Positions 51,304-63,309 of a stretch of 64,000 bases of DNA are shown in pieces. The number at the start of each line of letters is the position of its first letter. Position 1 is the first letter of the stretch. The stretch lies in contig JAAAXO010000143.1 of the NCBI GenBank assembly GCA_011799875.1, positions 1-64,000 of the forward strand, given 5' to 3'. Made by a program: the position numbers and the translations under genes. The notes under the pieces were generated by a model that saw only the letters and a list, made by a program, of their open reading frames with translations, was not told the DNA's origin and made no database searches. Source of the stretch: Thinopyrum elongatum (Eukaryota; Streptophyta; Magnoliopsida; Poales; Poaceae).

Positions 51304-53149
51304 TCTTGGATCAGAGCCACGTTGATCACGAATTTGGAGCCCCTACCCCTGTTTTCTAGCCTTCTTTTGCTTGATTTTGTCCCAATTTTGAAAATCCCCA
51401 CCAAAAATAGCCCCAATTTTTTTTTGTGATTTGTTAGTTTGATGAAGTTTTGTTGGATTCGATCCATGGATTTGCTTTGCCACGAGTGGATCTAGCATTT
51501 CCTCAAGTTTCCCCATCTTTCATCCATGAAATTTGCTCAATTTTGACCCCAAAATCCCCAAATTCCGCCCAAAATCGCGTCCCGGAGCTCAAATCTCGAG
51601 TTGACCCCGACCCACCGGACGTCCGTCCTTTACCGGACGACCGGAACCCCTAACCCGAGCTGAAACAGTGGATTTCCGAGCCCCACCGGACGTCCGACCA
51701 CCGGAAGTCCGATTTTACCGGACCTCCGGTACATGTAGATTCTCACTTTGCCTGATTTTTGTTTCGCCCATAACTAATTCATCCGAACTCCGATTTTGAC
51801 GTTCTTTAGCTCGTTTTGAAGCTATTGACATCCCCCTTCCCACAAAAATACTTCCAACATCATTTGACACCATCAAATTTTTGGAACTTTGGCATCTTTG
51901 CCTAGGGCATTCACCACATCATCCGCATCACCACCACCGACTTCCGCAACTTAACCCAATTTTGTTTGTGTTGTGAGTTGTGTCTCCTAAGGTGTTTCGG
52001 CTACTTAGGGACCGTGCTTTCAACTCCACCACCGTGTATAGCCCATCATACCCTTCCGCCACCTTAACCCATTTTGACCGGGTTTCCACCAATACTTTCG
52101 CAACCACCACCGCTTTTCCGCTACCACCATTTGACATTTGACATTTGAGATTTTGAGTTCGCGGTTTTTTCGTTTCCTAGGGTGTTTCGGCTAACTAGGA
52201 ACGGGTCGACATCAGCAACACCGCCTCTCATCATCGCCAAGGACGGTAACCTCGACGACACAATTGTATATTCCCCTTGCAATTGCATTGATAAGCCCTA
52301 GCCCATTTTGCGTCACTTACCTATCGAGGCTAGCCATTTGAGTATTGCCGGCAACGTCACTTGTGCACATTAGTGATCCTTGATCTACACCTTCCATTGC
52401 ATACATACCATATTATATTGGTATCATCTGGGTATCATACCATCACTTGTGTCACAAGCTTGTTCCCGCATATACACAATTGCTATCTTGGTTTGTGCAT
52501 TTCGCATAGTGGCCATATAAAAAAAAGAATAAGCTTTTAAGCGAAAGAGAGAGAGAGCAAAGAAGCTTGTAAGCAATAGCCATAGCATCATACCACATTG
52601 CATAAGATTGTCATATCCGATTATCTTGGATCATCTTGTGAGAAACACCGGGAACCATACATACATAGCATACTTGGGATAGAAGTTGCTACATTTTTGC
52701 ATATCATAGGTTGTGCACAAGTGTCGTATCCGCCTATTGAGCAATCGTGCTAGCGTCTCTCTTGAGTTGTGCAACACGAGCGTTTTCCGTTGATTCCACA
52801 TTTTGTGCTCATTCCTTGGTTGCACGACCCCATTTATCTATCCGTGTGTGTGTTTCCGTGTGCCACCCATATTGCTATTGGTCTACTTGTTTCACTTGCA
52901 AATTTGTGAATCTCTTTCAACATTATTGACTCTTGCTAACATTTTGCATCAAATTTTTGTGCCACTATCCTCACCGAGCTCCACCATAAGCCTTATTTGT
53001 GTAGGTGTGAGAAATTGACGAGATCGGTACCAATTGTGCTATTTCCTTGTTACATCATTGAGTGGTCATTGATCCATCTTCAACATCGGTCAAGGTACAT
53101 TTGGTATAGTTCTCTCCTTTCTCCCACTCATATTTGCTCGAGTCTTGTG
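51304..53149 (+). other. Leader b
   Basis: PBS TGGATCAGAGCCAC (51307-51320), GGACGTCCG/GGACGACCGG motifs at 51610-51725, then AT-rich leader parallel to leader a but without the Mutator-like element (empty site 52264-52272). No gene is seen. Confidence 0.7.
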
Positions 53150-53208
53150 ATGGATAGGCAAGGCATTTCATCTCCGGTCTTCCACGACAACGACGGCGTG
53201 AACAACTA
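53150..53208 (+). pseudogene. Start of a second gag, interrupted
   Basis: ATG at 53150 (MDRQGISSPVFHDNDGVNNY) parallels the gag start at 49344. After about 19 codons it is cut by the CRW LTR at 53209; AACTA (53204-53208) should be the left TSD, with its partner outside the window. Confidence 0.65.
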
Positions 53209-54130
53209 TGATAGAGGCGAGGGTGTCCCGATCTTTCGATGAGATGATAGCTATCGTTTTTGGTGGAGTAGACTTTGACGATCCGACTACGAACATGCGA
53301 GGACGTCGCGCCTTAGCAATCGCTAAACCAACTCCGAGAGGTTATTGACCATGCCGGAGCACAATCAACCTGACCACGAGGGTCTATCTCCTGCAAGCAA
53401 ACGAAGAACAAGCAAGAAACTAAGTTTTGCAATCTGGATATTGCGAATATAAGATGAAAGCTTTATTGATCAAGGTGGGGTTCTGTGACGTCTTGGTCTG
53501 GTCGTTGAACACAAACGAAGTACGCGAAGTTGCAGCTATGGCGAACTTTTAATCTAAACAAAACCCAAAGTCTAAATGGTGCCCTAAGGGCTGTATATAT
53601 GGAGGAAGAGGAGGGGATTTCGTGGCCCTTGAAGGAGGGGTCCGAAACCAACCCTATCTCTTGTTTCCCCACACATACGGACTCTAAAAACAGCCTATAC
53701 TCAAGTATTTTGAAATTACATGGGCCTGGCCCAATAATAAGGTGACGCAGCACCTATAATAGCCTCTGGACGAAATTTATGAAGTGGCATCTTGTATATT
53801 TCGTCCAAGGCTTCCTGCACTCATTATGGTGGCTTCAAAGTCCTAAAATCATCACTTGTAACTCCGTTCTTGTTCCCCTTGCGCATGCCATCATCTCCAT
53901 GCTTGAACTTGCTCCAAGGTTCCTCTTTCTTGTCCAAGCTAGGCCCTTCATTTGTAAGCAAAACAAATGTATCCAATTTAGGCAGCATCATATTCTCATG
54001 AACATTAGAATCATTACCAAGAAACGAAAGTACCTGATAATTTAATTGCCGTGCACGAGCTCTAGTAATTGGTCCAGTATGTATAGCAGCAGGGCCTCTC
54101 GGTGTAACAATGGTATTGATGTCCTCATCA
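53209..54130 (-). repeat. CRW 3' LTR of E1 (R-type)
   Basis: 922 bp from TGATAGAGGCG to GATGTCCTCATCA, with the polypurine tract (antisense TCCTCCCCTTCTT) directly to the right. R-type markers. The encoded tail has TPRGPAAIH where other copies read TPTAPAAIH. Confidence 0.88.
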
Positions 54131-55977
54131 TCCTCCCCTTCTTGAAATGAAGTCGTCCTCGATGGAAGCTCATCTTCCTCACCCAAATAAGGCTTCAAAT
54201 CTGCAATGTTAAAAGTGGGACTAACCCCAAAATCTGCAGGCAGCTCAAGTTTATATGCACTATCATTTATTTTCTCTAACACCTTAAAAGGACCATCAGC
54301 ACGCGGCATTAGCTTTGATTTGCGCAAATCAGGAAATCTATCCTTACGCAAATGTAACCAAACAAGATCTCCAGGTGCAAACACAACATGTTTTCTACCC
54401 TTATCTCCAGCAAGTTTATATTTAGCATTCATACGCTCAATGTTCTCCTTAGTTAACTCATGCATTTTTAAGATCAATTCAGCACATTGTTTAGCATCAA
54501 AATTAACCTTCTCCGAAGATGGAAGAGGCAACAAATCAATTTGTGCACGAGGAAGGAAACCATACACAATTTCAAAAGGACACATCTTAGTAGTAGAATG
54601 CAATGAACGATTATAAGCAAATTCAATATGAGGCAAGCATTCTTCCCACATTTTCTTGTTATTCTTCAAAACAGCCCTAAGCATAGTAGACAATGTTCTA
54701 TTGACTACTTCAGTTTGTCCATCAGTTTGGGGTGACATGTAGTACTAAAAAGCAGTTTAGTCCCCAACTTAGCCCATAAACATCTCCAAAAGTGGCTAAG
54801 AAATTTAGTATCACGATCTGAAACAATAGTATTTGGCACACCATGCAAGCGTATAATTTCACGAAAGAACAAATCAGCAACATTAACAGCATCACCGCTT
54901 TTATGACATGGTATAAAGTGTGCCATTTTCGAGAACCTATCCACGACAACAAATATGCTATCCCTCCCCTTCTTTATTCGAGGTAAACCTAAAACAAAGT
55001 CCATAGATATATCCTCCCAAGGAACGCTAGGTACAGGCAAAGGCATATATAAACCATGAGGATTGAGTCGTGACTTAGCTTTTTGACATGTAGTGCAGCG
55101 AGCAACAAAACGCTCAACATCCCGTCTCATCTTTGGCGAAAAGAAATGTGTAGCAAGTATATCCTCCGTCTTCTTCCCGCCAAAGTGTCCCATTAATCCT
55201 CCTCCATGCGCCTCCTGCAACAACAAAAGATGAACAGAGCTAGCTGGAATGCATAGCTTGTTAGCACGAAACACAAATCCATCATTAACGACGAACTTAT
55301 TCCAAGTTCTCCCTTCCTTACAATTCTGCAATACATCTTTAAATTCAGCATCATGCGCATATTGATCTTTGATGGTCTCCAAACCAAATATTTTAAAGTC
55401 AAGTTGTGAAAGCATCGTATAACGACGAGACAAAGCATCAGCAATAACATTTTCTTTACCCTTCTTGTGTTTAATGACATAAGGGAAAGTCTCAATAAAT
55501 TCAACCCATTTAGCATGTCTACGGTTCAGTTTTGCTTGACTTTTAATGTGTTTCAAAGATTCATGATCAGAATGTATAACAAATTCTTTGGGCCATAAAT
55601 AATGTTGCCATGTTTCTAAGGTCCGAACTAGAGCATATAATTCTTTATCATAAGTAGAATAGTTTAGACTAGGCCCACTCAATTTTTCAGAAAAGTATGC
55701 AACAGGTTTGCCATCTTGTAATAAAACACCTCCTAATCCAATTCCACTAGCATCACATTCAAGCTCAAAAGTCTTATTAAAATCAGGAAGTTGGAGTAAA
55801 GGAGCATGTGTCAACTTATCTTTTAATACCGTGAAAGCTTCTTCCTGTGAGGTACCCCAAACAAAAGGCACATCCTTCTTTGTAAGCTCATTGAGAGGTG
55901 CAGCAATGGTACTGAAATCTCTCACAAAACGCCTATAGAAACCAGCGAGGCCAAGGAAACTCCTCACTTGTGTGACC
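53824..55977 (-). pseudogene. CRW RNase H-integrase of E1 with a 1-bp frameshift
   Basis: The antisense frame starts at [13 protein letters not shown] (end of RT) and covers RNase H ([26 protein letters not shown]) and the integrase zinc region. It passes the first two catalytic Asp (ISMDF, SDRDTKF) and reaches TTCHP at about 54740. There a run of five G is four (54729-54732, plus strand), shifting the frame just before GQTEVVNRT, so the third catalytic residue is out of frame. The second frame continues to the LTR-encoded end. Integrase of this copy is therefore broken. Confidence 0.88.
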
Positions 55978-56462
55978 TGATAGAGGCGAGGGTGTCCCGA
56001 TCTTTCGATGAGAAGATAGCTATCGTTTTTGGGGGAGTAGACTTTGACGATCCGACTACGAACGTGCGAGGACGTCGCGCCTTAGGAATCGCTAAACCAA
56101 CTCCGAGAGGTTATTGACCACGCCGGAGCACAATCAACCTGACCACGAGGGTCTATCTCCTACAAGCAAACGAAGAACAAGCAAGAAACTAAGATTTGCA
56201 ATCTGGATATTGCGAATATAAGATGAAAGCTTTATTGATCAAGGTGGGGTTCTATGACGTCTTGGTCTGGTCGTTGAACACAAACGAAGTACGCGAAGTT
56301 GTAGCTATGGCGAACTTTTAATCTAAACAAAACCCAAGCAAAAAGCTACTAGATGAATCTACTTATATAGGAGCAAGGGGTGGCGGCCAAGGAGGTGGGA
56401 GTACGTCCCAAGGCAGCCTAAAACTAACCCTAGGTCGTACAAGGCCAATGGGCCCAAGTGGA
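55978..56462 (-). repeat. E2: LTR fragment with CRW R-U5 and Quinta U3
   Basis: R-U5 (55978 to about 56335) is CRW-type (GAACTTTTAATCTAAAC, AATAAAGC in sense). From AAAAAGCTACTAGATG (about 56340) it is Quinta U3, including its TATA (CTTATATAGGAG). It breaks at GGGCCCAAGTGGA (56462), where E3 is inserted, and should resume beyond the right edge. The combination is the reverse of the other chimeras. Confidence 0.85.
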
Positions 56463-57384
56463 TGATAGAGGCGAGGGTGTCCCGATCTTTCGATGAGATG
56501 ATAGCTATCGTTTTTGGTGGAGTAGACTTTGACGATCCGACTACGAACGTGCGAGGACGTCGCGCCTTAGCAATCGCTAAACCAACTCCGAGAGGTTATT
56601 GACCACGCCGGAGCACAATCAACCTGACCACAAGGGTCTATCTCCTGCAAGCAAACGAAGAACAAGCAAGAAACTAAGATTTGCAATCTGGATATTGCGA
56701 ATATAAGATGAAAGCTTTATTGATCAAGGTGGGGTTCTGTGATGTCTTGGTCTGGTTGTTGAACACAAATGAAGTACGCGAAGTTGCAGCTATGGCGAAC
56801 TTTTAATCTAAACAAAACCCAAAGTCTAAACGGTGCCCTAAGGGCTGTATATATGGAGGAAGAGGGGGGGATTTTGTGGCCCTTGAAGGAGGGGTCCGAA
56901 ACCAACCCTATCTCTTGTTTCCCCACACATACGGACTCTAAAAATAGCCTATACTCAAGTATTTCGAAATTACATGGGCCTGGCCCAATAATAAGGTGAC
57001 GCAGCACCTATAATAGCCTCTGGACGAAATTTATGAAGTGGCATCTTGTATATTTCGTCCAAGGCTTCCTGCACTCCTTATGGTGGCTTCAAAGTCCTGA
57101 AATCATCACTTGTAACTCCGTTCTTGTTCCCCTTGCGCATGCCATCATCTCCATGCTTGAACTTGCTCCAAGGTTCCTCTTTCTTGTCCAAGCTAGGCCC
57201 TTCATTTGTAAGCAAAACAAATGTATCCAATTTAGGCAGCATCATATTCTCATGAACATTAGAATCATTACCAAGAAACGAAAGTACCTGATAATTTAAT
57301 TGGCGTGCGCGAGCTCTAGTAATTGGTCCAGTATGTATAGCAGCAGGGGCTGTGGGTGTAACAATGGTATTGATGTCCTCATCA
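56463..57384 (-). repeat. CRW 3' LTR of E3 (R-type)
   Basis: 922 bp and complete. It encodes the C-terminal tail of the polyprotein (stop at 57078-57080). R-type markers (GCGCATGCC, AACATTAG, CTCCTTATGG) contrast with the 5' LTR of the same element. Confidence 0.9.
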
Positions 57385-60300
57385 TCCTCCCCTTCTTGAA
57401 ATGAAGTCGTCCTCGACGGAAGCTCATCTTCCTCACCCAAATAAGGCTTCAAATCTGCAATGTTAAAAGTGGGACTAACCCCAAAATCTGCAGGCAGCTC
57501 AAGTTTATATGCGTTATCATTTATTTTCTCTAAGACCTTAAAAGGACCATCAGCACGTGGCATTCGCTTTGATTTGCGTAAATCAGGAAATCTATCCTTA
57601 CGCAAATGTAACCAAACAAGATCTCCAGGTGCAAACACAACATGTTTTCTACCCTTATCTCCAGCAAGTTTATATTTAGCATTCATACGCTCAATGTTCT
57701 CCTTAGTTAACTCATGCATTTTTAAGATCAATTCAGCACGTTGTTTAGCATCAAAATTAACCTTCTCCGAAGATGGAAGAGGCAACAAATCAATAGGTGC
57801 ACGAGGTAGGAAACCATATACAATTTCAAAAGGGCACATCTTAGTAGTAGAATGCAACGAACGATTATAAGCAAATTCAATATGAGGCAAGCATTCTTCC
57901 CACATTTTGTTGTTATTCTTCAAAACAGCCCTAAGCATAGTAGACAAAGTTCTATTGACTACTTCAGTTTGTCCATCAGTTTGGGGGTGACAAGTAGTAC
58001 TAAAAAGCAGTTTAGTCCCCAACTTAGCCCATAAACATCTCCAAAAGTGGCTAAGAAATTTGGTATCACGATCTGAAACAATAGTATTTGGCACACCATG
58101 CAAGCGAATAATTTCACGAAAGAACAAATCAGCAACATTAGCAGCATCATCGCTTTTTTGACATGGTATAAAGTGTGCCATTTTCGAGAACCTATCCACG
58201 ACAACAAATATGCTATCCCTCCCCTTCTTTGTTCGAGGTAAACCCAAAACAAAGTCCATAGATATATCCTCCCATGGAACACTAGGTACAGGCAACGGCA
58301 TATATAAACCATGAGGATTGAGTCGTGACTTAGCTTTTTGACATGTAGTGCAGCGAGCAACAAAGCGCTCAAAATCCCGTCTCATCTTTGGCCAAAAGAA
58401 ATGTGTAGCAAGTACATCCTCCGTCTTCTTTACGCCAAAGTGTCCCATTAATCCTCCTCCATGCGCCTCCTGCAACAACAAAAGACGAACGGAGCTAGCT
58501 GGAATGCATAGCTTGTTAGCACGAAACACAAATCCATCGTTAACGACGAACTTGTTCCATGTTCTCCCTTCTTTACAATTCTGCAATACATCTTTAAATT
58601 CAGCATCATGCACATATTGATCTTTGATGGTCTCCAAACCAAATATTTTAAAGTCAAGTTGTGAAAGCATAGTATAACGACGAGACAATGCATCAGCAAT
58701 AACATTTTCTTTACCCTTCTTGTGTTTAATGACATAAGGGAAAGTCTCAATGAATTCAACCCATTTAGCATGTCTACGGTTCAGTTTGGCTTGACTTTTA
58801 ATATGTTTCAAAGATTCATGATCAGAATGAATAACAAATTCTTTGGGCCATAAATAATGTTGCCATGCTTCCAAAGTCCGAACAAGAGCATATAATTCCT
58901 TATCATAAGTAGAGTAATTCAGACTAGGCCCACTCAATTTTTCAGAAAAGTATGCAACAGGTTTGCCATCTTGTAATAACACACCTCCTAATCCAATTCC
59001 ACTAGCATCACATTCAAGCTCAAAAGTCTTATTAAAATCAGGAAGTTGGAGTAAAGGAGCATGTGTTAACTTATCTTTCAACACCGTGAAGGCTTCTTCC
59101 TGTGCGGTACCCCAAACAAAAGGCACATCCTTCTTTGTAAGCTCGTTGAGAGGTGCAGCAATGGTACTGAAATCTCTCACAAAACGCCTATAGAAACCAG
59201 CGAGGCCAAGGAAACTCCTCACTTGTGTGACCGTTTTGGGCTGCGGCCAACTCTCAATAGCTTCAATCTTGGCTTTATCAACTTCAATTCCCTGTGGAGT
59301 AACAACAAAGCCAAGAAAAGATACTCGGTCGGTGCAAAAGGTGCACTTCCCAAGGTTACCAAACAAACGTGCATCACGTAGAGCAATAAAAACAACACGT
59401 AAATGTTCCAAATGTTCCTCCAAAGATCTGCTATAAATCAATATATCATCAAAGTAAACTACCACAAATCATCCAATGAAAGCACGTAAAACTTCGTTCA
59501 TTAATCTCATGAAAGTACTAGGTGCATTAGTTAACCCAAAAGGCATGACTAACCACTCATATAAACCGAACTTAGTTTTAAATGCTGTTTTCCATTCATC
59601 TCCCAATTTCATACGAATTTGATGGTATCCACTACGCAAATCAACTTTGGAGAATATTGTAGAGCCACTCAATTCATCAAGCATATCATCTAGCCTAGGA
59701 ATAGGATGACGATAACGAATAGTAATATTATTAATGCCTCTACAATCAACACACATACGCGACGTACCATCCTTTTTTGGCACTAGTATAATAGGAACAG
59801 CACAAGGACTAAGAGATTCGCGTATATAACCTTTGTCGAGCAGCTCCTGTACTTGACGCATAATCTCCTTCGTCTCCTCTGGATTGGTACGGTATGGCGC
59901 ACGGTTTGGCAACGAAGCACCGGGAATTAAGTCAATCTGATGCTCAATCCCGCGAATAGGTGGTAATCCCGGTGGCACGTCTAGTGGAAAGACGTCAGCG
60001 AACTCCTGCAAAATGTTAGTGACCGCAGGAGGCAAAGAGGAAGGCACGTCCTCGAATGAAAATAACGCCTCTTTGCACACAAAAGCATAGCAAACAGAAT
60101 TGCTGAAATCTAGATCATCAATATCAGATTTGGTGGCAAGTAAGCATGCACTTTTCAATTTAATTTCAGAAGCAACACTAGATGGTTTATTATTAGGCTT
60201 CATTTGTTGCTCAAATTCTTTTGCCACAATCTGATTTTCACTCTTATTTTTCTCGTGTTTTGCTTTACTAGCTCTATTAATATCATCTTTCAAAATAGAA

Positions 60301-62201
60301 TCAGGAGTCATAGGAAGCAAAGTAATATGTTTATCCTTATGAACAAGAGTATACTGATTGTTTCTACCATGGTGTACAGAATTTTTATCAAATTGCCATG
60401 GTCTACCAAGTAATAATGAACATGCTTGCATGGGTACCACATCACAATCAACATAATCAGCATATGTAGAGATACTAAAATGCACACGAACAGTACGTGT
60501 TACCTTAACCTTGCCGCTGTTGTTGAACCATTGGATATAGTAAGGATGTGGATGTGGTCTTGTGGTGAGAGATAGCTTCTCCACCATCTCCATGCTAGCC
60601 AAGTTGTTGCAGCTCCCTCCATCTATGATGGCGCGAACAGAACGTTCCTTCACAACTCCCTTTGTATGGAACAAATTATGCCTCTGATTTTGCTCAGCTT
60701 GTGTGACCTGCACACTCAAAACACGTTGAGCAACTAAACATTCATACCTGTCAGCGTCTTCAGGAGCCATGTATTGCGTCTCATGATCAGAATCATCTCC
60801 ACCGTGTTCTTCACTTGTAATAAGAGCCAAAGTCTCCTCATCATAGTCACTAGCGGACTCATACCCACCATTCTCAGTAGCAATCATAACACGCGGAGAT
60901 TGGCATTCTCTCGCATAATGACCTCTTCCCTTACAACGACGACAAATAATATCATGTGTGTGCCCTGTTGATGCCATAGATGAAGAAGAGCTCTGGGCAG
61001 GCCCAGAAGGTGTACTCTTGGCAGATGGTGGTGGTGGTGCCTGTTTTCTTGTATCTCGGTTGGAATTGGCGGCTGAAGTCAGTGGTGCCGCAGTAGGACG
61101 TGTGGGAGTAGAGGAGGCACGCGGTGTCCATGATGAAGATCGACCTGCAGAAAAATTAGTTCGCGCCAATGCCTGTCGATCCTGCACTTCACGTTCAGCT
61201 TTACAAGCAAGATGGAATAAACGAGTGATATTATTATACTCCTTATACTCTAGAATGGTCTGAATCTCTCTATTTAATCCACCCATGAAACGTGCAAGCA
61301 TAGCTTCATTCTCCTCAACAATACCACATCTAATCATGCCAGTTTGTAATTCCTGATAATATTCTTCTACAGAATTTTTTCCTTGTCTTAAGCGCTGCAA
61401 TTTTTGAAATAATTCACGTTGATAATATGGTGGAACCCAACGAGTACGCATAGCAGTTTTCAAAGCAGCCCACGTAGCTGGAATAGGATATAATCTACAA
61501 TGTTCAGACCACCATACACATGCAAAACTAGTGAAAGCACAAACAGCAGCAGCAACACGTCGTTCCTCGGGATATTGTAAACATGTAAAACGTTGTTCAG
61601 TTTCTAACTCCCAAGTAAGATATATATCAGGAACATATCTACCCTCGAATGCTGGAATATTCAATTTTAATTTAGGAAGATGGTCATGATCTCGTACCTG
61701 AAGTGGTGGTGCAGGCCTACCATTGCGATTATTTGCATGTGGACGACCTGGTGCTGGTGGTTGCACGTAGTTATGATTTTGATCAACCTCATCCTCATAA
61801 TCGCCCGCGTAATCATCCTCCTCCTCGGCACCAGCAGCAGCAGGAGCAGGAGCCAAAGAAGCATCAACAGTAGGTACAGCAGCACCAGAAGTTTGGCCAT
61901 CCTCAAGAGGAACACGCTTCGCTCGTTCGAACTGATTTGGAAGGGGGCGTTGTTGTTGTCGTTGCAGAGGTGCGACAGGTGCAGCCGGTGGTGGTTGGGG
62001 AAGACGCGTGAGCAATTCATTAAACTTGTTATCCAGCTTTGTCTCGAACGACTTCTCCATGCCATCTATCTTCTCCATGGCCTCTTCAAATCTGTTTAGC
62101 ACATCTCCCACCTGTCCACTCATCATTTGCTGAAATTTATCATGCAACTCCTTGTTCGTCATGTTCTCCCAGTCAATCTCGTCGGCTTGTGATCCTGCCA
62201 T
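57078..62201 (-). pseudogene. CRW gag-pol polyprotein with one nonsense codon
   Basis: A single frame from ATG at 62201 (MAGSQADEIDW; AACCATGGC context, preferred over the Met seven codons upstream). Order: gag capsid (about residues 180-360); CCHC knuckle CRRCKGRGHYAREC (~417); protease IDGGSCNNLAS (~520); RT ([31 protein letters not shown] at 59447-59458); RNase H (ELECDAS, ~1063); integrase HHCC (~1255-1285), catalytic D-D-E (ISMDF, SDRDTKF, GQTEVV) and [10 protein letters not shown]; then the LTR-encoded tail with [10 protein letters not shown] (~1627). There is one lesion: TGA at 59466-59468, where other copies have CGA (Arg), a few codons before YFDD. The rest is open, so the copy is one C-to-T change from a complete frame. 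Confidence 0.92.
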
Positions 62202-63309
62202 GGTTAGCAGCAATAGAAACACACAAGAATATGATCCTACAGACTACTAGAAAGTGGTGGTGGTGTGGTGTGGTGTCACAAATCCGTCAAGCAAATCTCA
62301 AATTCTTACCAGTTCTTACCCAGCAGCAGGTGGTGATCGGCAACCTTTGTAGTCAAAACTCTCAGAGCTTGGACAGAGCGATTGCCAGGTGGTGTCAAAC
62401 ACACGATGTAGATGTATGTGGAGCTGGGAAGGCTTATGATATGGTACCAAAAAGGGTCAGCAATAATCAATTCAGAGATGCAATGTTGAATAAACTCTCA
62501 ACGACGGTACTGTGCTGGTCCTAGGCTAGACCGTGCTAGAGACGCGAGCCTAGAACACTAACAAAAATCACGGCGCTGCACGTAAACAAGGGAGGAGCAC
62601 ACTCTGAATTTTTTTCTTTTTTTTTGCACTTTTTTTTCCTCTTTTATTTTTTTTTGCTCCGCAACAATTTTTTTTCGAAAAAGTCTACAAATGGTCTAAA
62701 AACTGGCTAGCCAGAATTTTCCAGACTTAGTTTTTTTTTTTGAAACTGGAACTATTTTTCTTCTGCGGGTAGCACGAAAATTGGGGAATCCGACTTGTTC
62801 ACGACTCGTAGTATCGCGTGATCTGGAACTCTAAAATAAAGGAATAAATACTGGACTCGGACTAGGACTGGTGGCAGAGATGAATCTGGTGGAACTCGGA
62901 CTGGTGATGGTATATGACGGTAGTATATGTGGGCTCGGATCGGTGGTGGTATATGGACTCGGATCGGTGGTGGTATATGGACTCAGAGAAATAGCAGATA
63001 AGCTGTGGTGGTATATGGTAGGGGCGATGATGATGGTGCGGCGGCGGCGTGACAACTTGTGAACAGAACTCGAAACTCTAAAGAACTAGACGCTAAGACC
63101 AGCAACTTGACACGACGATGCAACCGCAAATTCAACAAAGCAAAAACCCTAAAAAGATTATGCAAAGGCTCAGATTGGTTCGGATATGATGAACTAACCC
63201 TAAATTTTTTTTTTGGCTTTTTCCTGGACTGTAGGTATGAAGAACAGACTCGATCTAAACTACGAAAAACTGTAAATCTCACCGAGCAACCTGGGAATCT
63301 GATACCACT
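62202..63309 (-). other. E3 leader and PBS
   Basis: A complete antisense CRW leader: gag-proximal part, poly-T tracts (62605-62740), 24-bp repeats (fewer copies than at 32526), the proline-rich ORF (63055-62831), a CRW-like proximal part, and the PBS (about 63299-63309). Confidence 0.82.

Larger units (their letters stand above)
45215..53208 (+). mobile_element. Gag-only LTR element with palindromic-motif LTRs, tandem form
   Basis: LTR-a (45215-46271), leader (46272-49343), decayed gag (49344-50329), LTR-b (50327-51303), second leader (51304-53149) and the start of a second gag (53150-53208). Both LTRs start TGATGCGGAGCATCCTACGA and end CATCA or TATCA, each followed by a tRNA-Met-type PBS. 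No pol domain exists between gag and LTR-b. LTR-b serves as a 3' and a 5' LTR, so two diverged units are fused. The right end is cut by a CRW insertion at 53209. Family name not known to me. Confidence 0.75.
53209..55977 (-). mobile_element. CRW insertion E1 (3' part; rest outside the window)
   Basis: 3' LTR 53209-54130 and pol up to the RT-RNase H junction at 55977, where another LTR (E2) is inserted. The remaining pol, gag and 5' LTR must lie to the right of the nested elements, beyond 64000. Confidence 0.85.
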
